Shown here piece after piece: positions 50,840 to 63,968 of a stretch of 64,000 nucleotides of DNA (positions within the stretch are counted from its first letter, which is position 1; the number at the start of each line of letters is the position of its first letter). The stretch spans positions 137,925,625 through 137,989,624 of the forward strand of contig CM063284.1 of assembly GCA_032173965.1 (NCBI GenBank). Reading direction: 5' to 3'. Under the pieces are notes generated by a model. That model saw only the letters and a list, made by a program, of their open reading frames with translations, was not told the origin of the DNA and made no database searches. The position numbers and the translations under genes are program-made. This DNA is from Sitta carolinensis (Eukaryota > Chordata > Aves > Passeriformes > Sittidae).

Positions 50840-51215
50840 CTTTGTGTCTCTCTTTGGTGCTCTCCTGCTGATCTGTAACCCTGTTCCAGGCTCTGGGCAT
50901 CTCATTCTGCCACTGGGATAAAACTGACAAGAGTGGGATGAAGTTCCCTTTTTCCACCAATTATTGCTTAAAGCCCTCTTGACCAGCTTGTCAAGTCTGT
51001 GACAAAAGATATTTTTCCCTTCTCTGACATATGGGCCCCATCTGCCCTCAGCAGAACAGGTTTCTCAAAGCAAGCCCCATGGTGTAAATACTTAACCCCT
51101 GCTGTACCATCAGTCTTCTAACCATTGTTTATTCTCCAAATATAATTGTCCCTTTCAACCTCCTTCCCGCAGACCAGGAGTACTGATGAGAAAACTACCT
51201 GTGCTTCTGAATCCC
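50840..51215 (-). mobile_element. Possible CR1 ORF1 (esterase-like) fragment
   Basis: On the minus strand one short frame gives A-D-G-A-H-M-S-E-K-G-K and then, after about ten residues, L-T-S-W-S-R-G-L before a stop (51045 down to about 50968). The D-G-x-H motif at 51031-51042 is like the C-terminal catalytic Asp-His pair of SGNH/GDSL esterase domains, which CR1-type LINEs carry in ORF1. Blocks on either side resemble an avian repeat I recall only vaguely. The rest is frame-broken. An unrelated decayed repeat is possible. Confidence 0.3.
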
Positions 51216-51249
51216 ATATCACAGCTCACAGGGCTCTGTAATCCTTGAT

Positions 51250-54200
51250 ACTGCTGATGCTGCTCCTGTTTGTATCACTGGTACCAACAGGAAACAGCAG
51301 TGGACTGTATGGGGTACTGGGAATGGTCCTGATGGAAAGGAGCTCACCTCTAGAGAAAGTGCAGCAGGCCAGCAGCTGGACACCTCCATCCTTCTCAGAA
51401 GAGTCACCTGCTGATACCACCTTGGCTTTACTTAGTTACCATGGTTGCTATACAGGGAACATATGAGGCTGCCTTAGCTCCAGCATCTCTCCTGATGTAG
51501 GGGGTCTTTACATTTTAGTCTGCAGAGTGGCAAAGTGATTATCCCTCTAGGTGAACTGCAGTGGAAAATAACTGCATATTTTCTATATCAAACTAGGCAT
51601 AACACTATATTTTTTTTTTTTATCTTAATACACAGATAAAAAACTCTCTGCTCCTTTGTTGCTATACCATTTTGTATTCACATTTCTAAAATTTCACTAC
51701 AAAAAGAGAGCTTGGAAACAAACCAACTAACCAAACAAAACTAATCTGTTGTGCTGCTCTTTTTAATTTTATCTTCCAAAAATACTGGTATTTCACAAGG
51801 TTGTATTTTGCATCCAAATAGCATAGAGAGATTTACACTGGTAATAGTTCTATTAGTTCTCTCATGAATTAATGGAATCCTGATGCATCAAGAAAATAAC
51901 TGTATGTATTTGGAGACTAGAGTTTCCATTTTAAAGGGAACTGAAAATTCATGTAGAAATTTCATATAGAAATTTAAAGCAAAATATCTTTATGAGTCTG
52001 GTTGCTGAAATATCTACATGAATTGACTAAATTTATTTAGCTTAATTGACTGATTGAATAAAAAATGAGAAAGGAAGATACAGCTGGAGAAATACGACCT
52101 CTAAGCAAACATTTCTGTGCCGAGAATAGTCAAGGGCAAGGAAAGAAGAGTTCCACAGAAAAAGACATCAAAGGGACTATTGCAAAGAAAGAAGAAAGAA
52201 TAAGTCCCTGAGAAGTTAGATAGATTTCATTAGATTATCATTAAAGTGCGGAAAACAATTCCGTGCAGTGAATGAAAAATCTCCAATTTTAAAAGCTTTC
52301 CTCTTTAAATATTTTTTCCTTTTTTTTAGTTTCAATTCTGTACTAGCTAACTTTTTTTAATACAGACTTGCAAAGAGAATAGCAACACTATTAGAGCTCA
52401 GATGGATCATATGGAAATGACTGAAGACTTAGATCTAGACTACAGTGACCTGGTGGTGTCAGAATTGTGAAATTTCCCCCTGTAGAGGTAACAGAGTGGA
52501 ACTTAATTTGTGAAGGCTGTACACAGAAAGAAAGGCAGCTTCACACCTGTGTCTGAATATCAAGTAGGACCATTGTTACTGAAGAATGGGGCTTGTGGAA
52601 ATGAACTAGTGAATGGAAGGAGAGGAAATTAATGTTTACAAAAACTGGGGATAGAAAGAAGGTGTAAAATGTGGAGATCAATTCTGAAATATCATCAATC
52701 TTCTTGTACTACTAGATGGTGTTACATGTCATATTGAAAGCTTATACTAACACTAAATACATGCTATTAGTGGATACTAATACCAATCCATTCTAAATTT
52801 TTCCTTATGTTAAGGAGACAGTATCCCTTTCCCATCATCAGTTTTTCAAAATTTCCTAAGGAACTTCTCAGCACCCAGAAGTCCCCATGGCATAAATTAT
52901 TTGACAATTTGACCCTAAAATTTAGGAGAGCCTCTATAATGTGATTTGACTTATCTTCACATGGCTAAAGCACTAGACGACTACTAAGGATGTTTTGCTC
53001 CCCAAAAGCATATTTCCAGTCCTTTAACTTTCATTTGCTCTTCTCCACAATATAGAGTAGACTGAAGCATACTAGCTAGTGTTCATGATAAAAAGCCTAG
53101 TTTGGAATTCACTGCACTTACTTGAAACAGGTGTGATGCCTTATTTGGGATAGAGGTTAAATCTACAGTTGTTGAAACATTTTTGAATATTGGGTGAAAA
53201 CAATTTATGAAGAACAGCTTGAAAGTAGAATTGAATGTCTGAAGTGTAAGGTTTTCCAACTGTGGCAATCCAACTTTTCATAAGAAAAAATCCAGGTAAT
53301 AATTTAATTAATAAAGCCTTCACACAGTTCCGGAACAGTGTACTTTTGGAACTGCATGTAATTCCACTGAATTCATTGTTGCATGAGTTTAGGTAATGGC
53401 AGTTTTGGAGTTAAAGGGCAATATTTAAAATATTTAGTGTATCATCGCTTGAATATTCTATTGGGCTTGTTTCTATCTGCATGTAGGATGTCTGTGCAGG
53501 CAGACATAGATGAAAAGATAGACTAGTCTAGAAGTTCTAGGAGAAATTTTCCCTTAAATAATTGACTTCTTTGAGTTTCAGAATTTTTGCTTGCTTCTTT
53601 TTCACATGAGACTTCTGTTAAGAAGAAAAAAGCATCTTGGAACATCCTTCAAAAGTATGTTTTTATTGTACTCTAATACTTATACATACAAAGTAAGGGA
53701 AAGCCAAACTGGGTATTAATAAAAAAATTCAGGCTTTCACTTTCAGCTAAAATATGTATGAGGTAGTTACACATATCTGAGAGGTGGCTTACTTTTTCAA
53801 TCACTGTGATAATTCTGTGATACCTTCATGTTGTGAGATACTTGTCTTACATAATTAGATAGTGACATTCTTTCCTTTGCCTCTAACATCTTCTATAGAA
53901 ATCTGAAAATAAGATTAAAAAAAAAGAACAGGTTTATTTTTTATAGGAAGCATTCACTACTTCTCATTTAAAAGCAAAAAAAAAGTGCTAAAAATGTTTT
54001 CAAATATAGTATCTGAATAATTCTTTGAAATTCATTGTAGACTGTTGAAAGCATAATGAATATGAATATATTTTCATTTGATGAAAAATTTTCTGTTTTC
54101 TCTTTTATTGTGCTTTCATTAAACACTTGAGTTGCAAATCCTTACAAAGTAATTTTTCAACTTTACCCAGAGTGCCATCTAATGGTACTGTTGTCTCAGA

Positions 54201-57200
54201 TGAAAAAAACCCAGGTGTGGGTCATATTGAAGATTTCAATTTAAGATACAATTGAATTACATCATCATATTGGAATGCAGCCATCAATTTGTTCAGCAAG
54301 TAGAGCAGCGTAGAGATGAAGTGGTCCAATCTTTGTATTGTTTTCTCATCAGATGAATTAATCATCAACTTAAATTCTGCTATTTTAGTGAAACAATGAG
54401 ACTATACTATGAACATTAAATAAGAACAGTGTTAGGATACTCTCATTGTCTTTTCCTTCATCATCCATTTTTCTTCTCTTTTACACTGCATCTTTCTCTA
54501 AATTTCTGAATGTTACTTCACTACTCTCATGCACAATGTAAATTTCAGCTCCAGGGATCTATATAATTGAAGCCACAGAATAATCATAAAATTCAGACTT
54601 TCCTAACTTAATTTGTTCTGTGAAACACATATTTTTTTCTGTGAAACATCTTACTTTTTAAACTTACTATTAATGATGACCCAAAGCTCCAGCTGGTGAC
54701 TACAGTAGATACCTAAAATTAATTACTTCAGTTTTGCACAGATTCTTTTGTATTGGCACCTTATCTCCCATTAGTTTGCATTTACTATAAATTTAGATGT
54801 ACTAGTGCCTGTGGTAATGTATCAGTCTCACTTGACAGTGAGACAAAATTTAGCTTGAAAAGGCTTGTACTGTATAGCACTTTGGCCCATTACAGTCCAT
54901 TTACTTTTATTGTAGCCAGGGAGACCTAAATTCATCCAACAACAGATTCTGATTTCAAAGAAAAAATACACTGCTAATAATGCACTTTATGTTGCTCCCC
55001 AGATAATGGTCTAAAAATTGAATTGATTTTTTTTTTCATATCTCATCCAATTTTATTATACTCAATATAAGAAATACATTGTTGAGATTGAAAGGGGGCA
55101 AACAAAATGGTCCGGGTCTGCAAGTCTGAATTACAAATAAAGATTTGTCTGTGTACTTTAGAAAACAGAAGTCCAAGTAAAGACCCTGTAGATTAGAAAA
55201 TAAGAAAGGAACACACTGACTCTAGCATACATGAAATGTTTAATGAAAAAATGAAAATAGGGAACAACTGGGATAAACAACAGAATGTGGCAAAGAAATT
55301 ATATAATCCACAAATTGTACCAAACGCTTGCACCCAATCAATAAAATATATCAATTTAGTGATGAGATAGATAGATAGATAATGCAAAATTTAGCAGATA
55401 CCATGTTGATGGAGTAATAGAAAAATACACCAAGGTATTGCATACTAAGATGTCATGTTGACAACCTCTTAGGTACCAAGAGGAGCTGGACAACAAATGG
55501 TATATATATGGAACCATGAACTTTGACTAGCACATTGTACCTTTCACACATGCTTAGAAAGAAAAATAGAGGATGAAGACTTCAGGTGAAAATTATTAAT
55601 TTAATTCTGAATGTGACTGTAAGTTTATATTTGTCACCTCTCTCTATGTTCAAGTATAATTCATCCCTGAAGCATTCACATTCATTTTACGATGGGTACA
55701 TTGAACTGGAACACCCTCACTCCCCACGCCTCATTTTTTAAATCAGTAATTCAGTCTGAGTCTTAATAAATTTCATTATTTCTCTCTCTCTTCTTGATAT
55801 AAAAATAAAATCTATAAAAAACACAAGAGCTTTGCTTGCTCGTTGCACACATTTGTACTCACGAAATGGAAAGTGCTTTTAAAATTCAAAACAGAAATTT
55901 TAGGATAAAAGTCTTTAACAGCTGTAAAATATGCTGCACCAGGAATAAAAAATTCCAGGCATTTCACAAGAGTAAAATAGTCTAAGATTTATTTTGGAAT
56001 GTTCTTCAAATGGAAAATTTCCTAAAAGAGAAATTTTACAGCTCTTGGACTGCATATCTAAAAATACAACTTATGATAGATAAGGCTGTGATATGAAATT
56101 AGTGGATCCATTCACATCCATTTGTTTTACTGGGATTTTCTCAGTGGAAGAAAATAAAATCTATTGTACTATATAAAATTAAAAACATGGAGTCTCAAAT
56201 ACTACTCTTCATTCATTTTTATATATCATTATGGCTTTACAAAGGAAAAAAACAGAATAAGAAATAGATGCAATGAATTTACAAATGGGTAATTACAGTG
56301 ATTTTATCATACAGTTTCTTATAGTCTGATAGATATTATTCCTGCATAATACTGTGGTATGATTTTTTAACTTTACCTTGAAGTGTGGCTAGACCTTGAA
56401 TAGCAATCATAACTTATTCCAGAAATGTATATATTATTTTCCTGGACTACTGCTTGTTATTTTACTGATCTTGAGTTTGAAATAGCTCCTAGAGAAGACT
56501 GACAATTACCTCACCTTCACACCAGCTGAATTTTTCATCTGCATTATCTTTCTAAAAGAATCATCACAAAGACCTGTGATAGCACTAGCTATTTGTATAA
56601 AGCTCACTGCAAAAAAAATCTGCTAATTCAGATGCACAGATGATCATTACCTTTTCTTCATAAAAGGAATAAAAGAGAAGTGCAGTTCTTTTTTCTAAAT
56701 ATGAAAAACCTTCTTTAAAGATACTGGATCCTTATTTCACACTTTTTTAAAATCTGCTGTCCACTCTTTGCCATTTACTTTAACACTAGTTGCTCCTTTG
56801 AGCACAGGTAGGAAGTGAAGTGGAAAATGTGCTGGCATAAAGAAAAGGTTGTACAAGAATTTCCATGTCTATGCTGTTTTTATGTGTATTGCATCAGTGT
56901 TCTCCTTTTCACAGACTTGAACTGAATGCTGTTGCACTCATGGCCTATTAAACAAAAAAAACCTCAGCAAACAAACAAAAGCTAATTTATTGTGATCTTT
57001 TGAATACTGTAATGGGAATTGAATTTCTGTGACAGGATGGTTGGTCACAGTTCAGAGGGTGATGGGAGTCTTTGTTGCAGGAGTCCTTGCAATGACATCC
57101 ATCTGGATTGAACAGGGCTCCTCAAATCGCTGATCTGCTCTGTTCTTATCTCCAGCTGGGCTGTGGTCTCCCCTCAGCACATGCATGATTAATTTCTATT

Positions 57201-57720
57201 ATTTGTATTAAACTTTGTGCAAAACATCTCTGAACTATTTCATTTATTTGAGGAAGATTGTCTTATGTGAACATTTTGCATCTGCAAGCACAGCTTCTAC
57301 TGGCTATTTACAAGAATCTTTATGTGCGATTTCCATCAGTAATACATTATGAATGGCCCATGGCTGTCTTTGGCCACATTCTCCATCCAGGAGGTTAAAT
57401 GACCACAAAAATAGTACCTGTCAGTCAGTGAAGATGCAGCCAGGGGAATCTTCATGACTGCCTGAATCTCAAGTTGTTGCAGATGAGCCCTTTGTCTCAG
57501 GCCAGTTTGTTGCAGACAAAGTGGAGAGCTCCTAGTTCATCCTGCAAGAAATATATAACCAAGAGCAGTGGATGCATATGCAAGCATCCCAATAACCTGC
57601 CCCTATTCCAGAGCTGTATCTTAATGTCTGTAGGTTTTGTCACAAGACTGTCCTAAGAGAAGGTTGTCTTTTTCAGCATGAGTGGTTTGAAACTTGAGTC
57701 AATGGCTGTCTTGGTTTCCA

Positions 57721-57756
<36 letters not shown>

Positions 57757-58099
57757 CTATCTCCCTATCTGTATAACATAAATAGAACTATTTATAGTTT
57801 TATACTGTAACAGAGAAGATTAACAGTGATGAGATGCATCTCTAGAAAATCTCTTCCACTCCTAACATCTGCACATGAGTAAAAGGAAGGATTTATATGC
57901 GGATCCTCTCCTTGGAAGATATATAATTTGAGCAATCTATCCTTTAACAGCAAGCAACGGAGATGCTTGTCTGCAAATCACATTAATAGTAAGCTTCAAA
58001 AAGCTTCAATTAAGCTTCAGACATTGTCATAGGTTCAGTTTGAAACTAGGCAAAAATACCAACTACGTATAGTGATCTAGGTTTGACAATCCTAGACCT
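51250..58099. other. Long AT-rich non-coding stretch
   Basis: No gene recognised in nearly 7 kb. Small items: a (GATA)n repeat at 55366-55382, a run of 31 A at 57722-57752, and three AAGCTTCA units at 57991-58019. A GC-richer, less repetitive patch at about 57040-57660 is unexplained (see findings). Confidence 0.55.
57722..57752 (+). repeat. Run of 31 A
   Basis: Uninterrupted A run. No retrocopy body is recognisable immediately upstream. Confidence 0.95.
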
Positions 58100-58117
58100 T
58101 TCCTGGCCAACGCACCA
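58100..58117 (-). promoter_or_regulatory. Retroviral primer binding site, tRNA-Gly type
   Basis: On the minus strand, six bases after the LTR's terminal CACA, the sequence is TGGTGCGTTGGCCAGGA. This is complementary, with one mismatch in 17, to the recalled 3' end of vertebrate tRNA-Gly(UCC) including CCA. This is where a tRNA would prime reverse transcription, and its place right after an LTR end fixes the orientation of copy C and marks it as a 5' LTR. Confidence 0.75.
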
Positions 58118-58123
58118 AAGAAA

Positions 58124-59519
58124 TGTGATGGGTTTGTCTTTCTCTTTGAGATAGGATTAGGAGAAAATAGCAAAGCAGGCATAAACTTGAAAAGATACAA
58201 AGAAAAACTTTATTAACAGAAGAAAAAAAAACAAATAACAAGAAATCAGACTAAAACTTTCAGAAGACCTTTTTCCTTCCCACACTTCCTTTCTTTCCAA
58301 CCAACAATGTACAGAAGAAAACAACACCCAGAAATTTCAGTCAGTTTTCCACTTTTAAAATGGTCTTTCTTCAGTTCAGTTACAGAGAAAAGTATTCTTT
58401 GCTAATGCTATAGAGAACTTCTCACAAGGAAAGAAGTTTTTGTGACTTCAATTTTCACAAACAACAATCGCCTGAGATTTGTATTTGTGAAGTTCTTCCC
58501 ATTTTTAACAGTTCTCATAACTGTGTTTTTGGTCTATATCAACTCATTGGGGTACTATTTTAAGGATGAGCCATTCTAGCATAAAACAAAAGTTCCTTTC
58601 ATCCATCTTTGTGAACAGACATCTTTCCCTTTTATCCCCAGGGCAAAGTTTCTCTTCTTTTTCTTTACTTCTCAAGCTTCTCATTAGCATACAGATACTT
58701 TAGCTTCTGCTTGCTGTAACACTGGTGTCCCTGCTCATGAATGTAGATAGAAGGCAACATCCCCCCAAAGCATTCTATAGATTTACTTGGGTAAAACTAA
58801 AGTTTGATATGTCAAGTATACCTTTACCATAGCTTCACAAAAGAATTTTAGTTCAAGCATTAAGGCAACTTTTCGATCTCTTCTATCCAGAATTTGACTT
58901 CTTTATTGACTTTAAAAATCCTACGTTGTTGTCTCTATATAACTACCTTTTCTTTCTTTTTGGTTCAGAAGAGAGTTGATGTTCATTGGGTACAGAGTCC
59001 TGCAATGCTGAACAGTTAATTTAGTCCAAGTCTTGCAGTAGAAACATGGCTCGTTCTGTCTCTCTCTGCTGTCCACGTGCTCGCTGCCGGCGCCATGCGA
59101 GCTGTGTCGGGCTGGAGCAGGGTCAGGGCTGCTCCTGGATTCGGGGCTGCCTTTAGCACGAACCACGGGACCACTCCCGGTGCCGGTCCCCATGCACAGC
59201 TGCTCCCGGTGCCGATACAGCCTCCGGCCGGCATGGCCCGGTGGCTCTGCTGGATCAAGAGCCCGGCCGGCTCCACCAGGAAGAGGCCCGGCCCGGCTCA
59301 GGAAGGGCTGGGCAGCCGCTCTGCCCTCCGGGAATGCCGGCCGGGCCGAGCGGGGCCGCTCCCGGCCCGCCGACCCTGCGAAGGCCGGATTCCAGAGAGC
59401 TACTCCCGCGCCCCCCTGTCCTTAAATGTGCATTTGCAAAGGTGTAGCCACTCTTTTTGCATTTTTAATTGGTTTAATTCCGTGTCAATATCAGAAATCG
59501 GCCACTCAGGGCCAAAGCA
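58124..59519 (-). mobile_element. Long ERV LTR, copy C, joined to its primer binding site
   Basis: Minus-strand relative of copies A and B. It starts TGCTTTGGCCCTGAGTGG (59519) and ends ..CATCACA (58124), about 1.4 kb. Shared signals are the CCAAT-like box (about 59468), the CpG-rich U3 (about 59050-59420), the TATA-like GGATAAAAG (58630-58637 on the plus strand as CTTTTATCC) and AATAAA (58209-58214). The 39-bp repeat is present only once, around 59185-59205. The U3 keeps many more CpG sites than A and has diverged from A and B at both ends, so it is probably another subfamily. Beyond the primer binding site the expected internal viral region is not recognisable. Plus-strand frames 59077-59568 and neighbours are shadows. 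Confidence 0.78.
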
Positions 59520-62500
59520 TGACAGACATACTAGTATGCATATGTATTTTTTTCATCCAAGTGTATAAAAATAAGTGTGCACAGAAGTAAATAAATAAAC
59601 TACTGAAGTGAAAAAGAATTCAAAGACTATAAGTGCTAATATCTTTACGATCACAGGCTGACTTACACTGATGTCATAAGCAGCTTTATTTCATAGTGGT
59701 AGCTCCTCTAAATCATGTTATATTATAAATGCATAATCAAGGGACTCAGAAGCAAAGTCTCAAAAGAACTCCTCTTAAGTGCATTGAAATAAAAGCTGGA
59801 AAAGTACCAAGTTTGGAATTCCTTTTGACTTCAGAAAGACAGTATATATAAAGTGCTCACAGCTTTGAGCAGCAGAGGCAAGGTCCAAGGTGAAAATTGT
59901 GATCTCTGTGCAGCAGTGAACTCTGTTGTGGTGACTGCCTCAGAATAAATGTATGAAGTTGTTTGTAAACATCATCATAGGTCTTATTTCTACAGGCTCC
60001 ACTTGAAAGTTGGTAACATCTTTTGTCAATTATTTCCATTCTATGAATTCTCTATACTTTTATAATGTAAATTTAAGAATCTGAGTTCTTTAAATAAGAA
60101 AAATTAAAATATGCTCTTCTGGCTGAATGAACAACAGAAAGTTAAATCATAAATTATTTTGGTTATTGAATGCAATGGGTCTAATATTACCATGGGAAAA
60201 TAATTTTTATGTGATACACTAAGATTACGCCAACCATATGCTTTGTCATATGTGCTTATCTAGTAATCAGTTCAGAATTTTTTCATTTTATGTCTTGTAG
60301 AATTGTTCATAGATTAACAAAGTTATAGTGGACTAGAAACCAAAATATGAACATTATTCTTAGCTGTACAGTGCTAGGGCTCCAAGGGGCAGGGGATAAT
60401 ATTTTCACCAAAATAATGTGAACCTCATGAGTATCTAACATTTAGTTATCTTCTATGCATTTCAGTTTTTAATTTTGAAAGTATTAGACTTCTCTCCGAA
60501 CATTTTTTATTTTTCCTGTCCTATTGATGATTTCTTTGTTCTAATATCTTTGTTCCTAACGTAACTTTTTATTTGTCATTTCTACAACTATGGACACTGA
60601 TATAATAGAAACTTGCCTGTGTATTTTAACAAACTTATTTATTGCTAGCTACTACACGAGTCTCTCTTGCACTGTGATTACAACATATATGACAGCAGCT
60701 GAAGCATTAAATAAGAACATTAAACAAGTTATTATGAGATGGAAGATGATGATCCCATAAACATAATGTATTGAATCACACTCATAGTTCTATGCACTCA
60801 TAGTTCTGTTATGTACTCAAGTTGGAGGTCTGTCTAGCTTGGTCATTTAGAATTACTAAGCAGAGAAGAATGATCATTGTTTCTTTCAGATGCTCACACA
60901 GATAAATTGTTCACTTAATTTTGTTTTTTCCTGCCCAAATATGAATATCCTGATTATAGGGTGGTACATCAGTTAAGATCTTGCTACCTACTTTGCCTGA
61001 CTATATGGTGAAAATATTTCTTGTTGACAATCTTTTTTTCCATGTATTTCTCTTCTCAGTGACTCTCCTATATTGTTTGAATTTTCAAATCTTTTATCGT
61101 TTTCACAATGTTCTTTGTACATTCTTATTTAATTGTCCCCCTTACACAGCAATCTGCATGATTCTTTCCATATCTTTGAAAACAGAAAATTGTCACATGC
61201 AACTTCTATCAAAAGCTTTCAGTTTACTCATCTGTCCAGATCAGAGCAGTTCAGACTTCCTATTCATGTTATCATATTGCTTCTACTTATCTCTCTGATA
61301 GTATCTATTAATCCTTTTTAGGTTGAATCAAAAGTCCAGGCCTAATACTCTTATCCTTTGTAAGGGACTGATTTTTTTCTCTCACCTCAAATACTTAGTT
61401 CCCTTTGCTTAATATTCCCCCAGCCTCACTCGGAACAATTCTCTGCATCTGAGATAGATAAATAAAAGTGTAAAATGCAAGTTTGTCTGATTATTTATCA
61501 TCTCTGTGAAAATGTTTTCTGCTAAACCGTGACCAAATGCCAATTAACCTGAGCATTTGTAAACATGTTCCATGTCATTGAATAGCATCTTAATCCTCAA
61601 GATGTCCAGCTAATGCAAATAAAATATGCATAGAGAATATATCCAGTAACTGTAAGTGATACAGAATATAATCTTAGTAGAACATGCTGCCAATTATTAA
61701 AGAAAATATTTGATAAATAGTTGAGTAGCTAAAACCTGAAAATCATGAAAATGACTGTTAACGTATGTTACATTTGCAGATGGATCTAAAACCAAAAGTT
61801 AAGATTTTTTTACATAAAATATAGTTGGATATCTGTGCTTAATGCCAAGAACTTTTATCTTGTTGCAGCCATCTCTGTAAAACTGATTTTCATTTTATTA
61901 TTACTAATTAATGGATGGATGAAATCTTTCAGTGTTCATTCATTTAATTATCCTATCAAAATTAGTGTTCTCGTACCTGTTTTACATTAACAGAGTCACA
62001 AGTGATTTAATGTTAAATTAGCGAGTTATGTCTAAGGAGACTGCTATCGCAGTCAGGGAGACAAACGTGCCATTCCTCGATGCTAACTAAAACTATGAAA
62101 AGGTGATGAGTACTATAGTGAGTGAGGTAAGTATAATTTCTGAGAAAAACTTGCAGGTTTCAGGTTGAGATTAAAAAAAAAAATCACATCTCTAAATCAG
62201 ACATAAGCCTTCAAAACAACACATATGATATTAGAGTTAGTTCTGCATAAATTTTGCGTTTGCCTTTTCAGAGAGGTGTATTCCATAATCTGTTCTCAAA
62301 TGCAAAATTACCATTCAGTTCATTGGGACTTTGAGCTGATGAAGGGCTTTAGAGTATGGTTTATTGAATATTGATTTATATTATAGTAGTTTAAATTGCA
62401 AGATAATGACAAAATAAATTTTGATTTCTGTCATAGAAATTCTAGGGTTGTTTTGTAAAGCTGTAATGAGGTGGTCAATGCCCTTTCCTCAAGAGCTTTT

Positions 62501-63968
62501 CCTTCTGGTCCTCCTCTCAAACAAGGGAAAAAAAACCCAAACTCAAATCACCCAGCTCAGCCCTTCTCCCTCCCAGAAGAACCCAAAGAAAAAGTTTATT
62601 ATAGCTTCTGCATTTGACTTGCTTATGTACTCTTTTGTAAAATGTACTGCTGACAGTCTTAATTTTCAACTCATTATCAGTTTTACACAGCCCAGCATGT
62701 TGAAAAATACTAAGTATGTTATAAAAAAATCCTCTTTATTCTTAAGGAGGAATCATAATTATACATTCTTACAACGTAAAAGGTTCTGTAACCACTCCAT
62801 TCCTGGTGTAGCATTGATAGAGTATGTTTAATAAATCAGGTTTAGAGCTCATTCAAAAATGACAATACTTGGGCTGTCTTATATTTTCAGCTGTAGCTGT
62901 ATCAGGCAGAGTTCTGTTCTGTACCTCGGTGATTGCTAGTTATAAGATATAAATAAAGGTTAGACAACAATGGCACTTAAAGTGTGCACTTTAAAATGGT
63001 TTGACATCACAGCATTTAAATCACCAGTCTCTGGCAAGATGTCTCACAGCAGTATGTTGTCTTCTGCTGACTTAAGTAGGACTAATAATTCTGCAATAAA
63101 CTGTTCGCAAGTATGTATATTGCTACAACGCAGGTTGAGATAAAGGGCAAGTTTGTTACTTACCTTTGGTTACTCCAAAAAACTACTTTGTAAACAAACA
63201 TTTTGTGGTTGGGCATAACCCCAGAATTGCACTGCTAGCATGTATGGCAGAAAAACAAAACACAACAAAACAAAACAAAACAACAAAACAAAACAACAAT
63301 TAAAAAAAAAAAAATAAATAAAGGTTTGATCTAGGGAGCAAGCTGAAGTACAAATGTCCTTATGGTTGTGACCTGTCACTGGGGCCTAAGCTAAACACTA
63401 AGAGGAGCATGAAATCAGTGAACATTTGCAGGACACATTATGAGAGAGACTGCCTACTGCCCTTCACTCTCAGGGACCTTATGGTTTTTCTTGCTGCTAA
63501 ACAGACTCACCATGGACTAAGAAATAAACTGTACTACATAAAACACACACAACACACACACAAGTAAAAAAAAAGATTTCTTGCTTTGTGTAACATATTT
63601 AGGAGTTTTGCCTTCTCTTGGAGAAATACATCAGACTGTAGGCATTTATTAACTAGTAATTCAGATACCAAATTTTAGGCATCTAACTCTAAATGTCTTT
63701 ATTTGCTTGAAATCAAATATATACACAAAGTTTTGAAAAGCAGACTGCACTTCCTTCCCATTCTGCACAAAACCCAGAATAGGTGGTACTAACCCATTGG
63801 CAAACACACAAGCTGTCACTGTTCATAAGGCCAATCTGATGATGAGTATGTTATCAAAGCAGAAATGGTGTCTGCTATAAAAGGGATATCAGCACTGTTG
63901 TGCTTTCCACACTGCTGTGCCAGTATATCTCAATCCTGACTTTGCTCAGTGATGGAGCACTGAAACTG
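59520..63968. other. AT-rich non-coding stretch
   Basis: No gene recognised. The longest frame, 62421-62831 plus (136 codons), has no domain, no repeat relationship and no compositional sign of coding. An AAAAC-rich tract runs from 63251 to 63323, and a short (CA)n lies at 63541-63561. Confidence 0.55.

Noticed and set aside
59077..59568. 163-codon arginine/proline-rich plus-strand frame
   Set aside because: Antisense to the CpG-rich U3 of LTR copy C; arginine/proline bias follows from GC content.
62421..62831. 136-codon frame as a possible small gene or retropseudogene
   Set aside because: No recognisable domain, no similarity between copies, AT-rich codons, and no supporting splice or promoter context.
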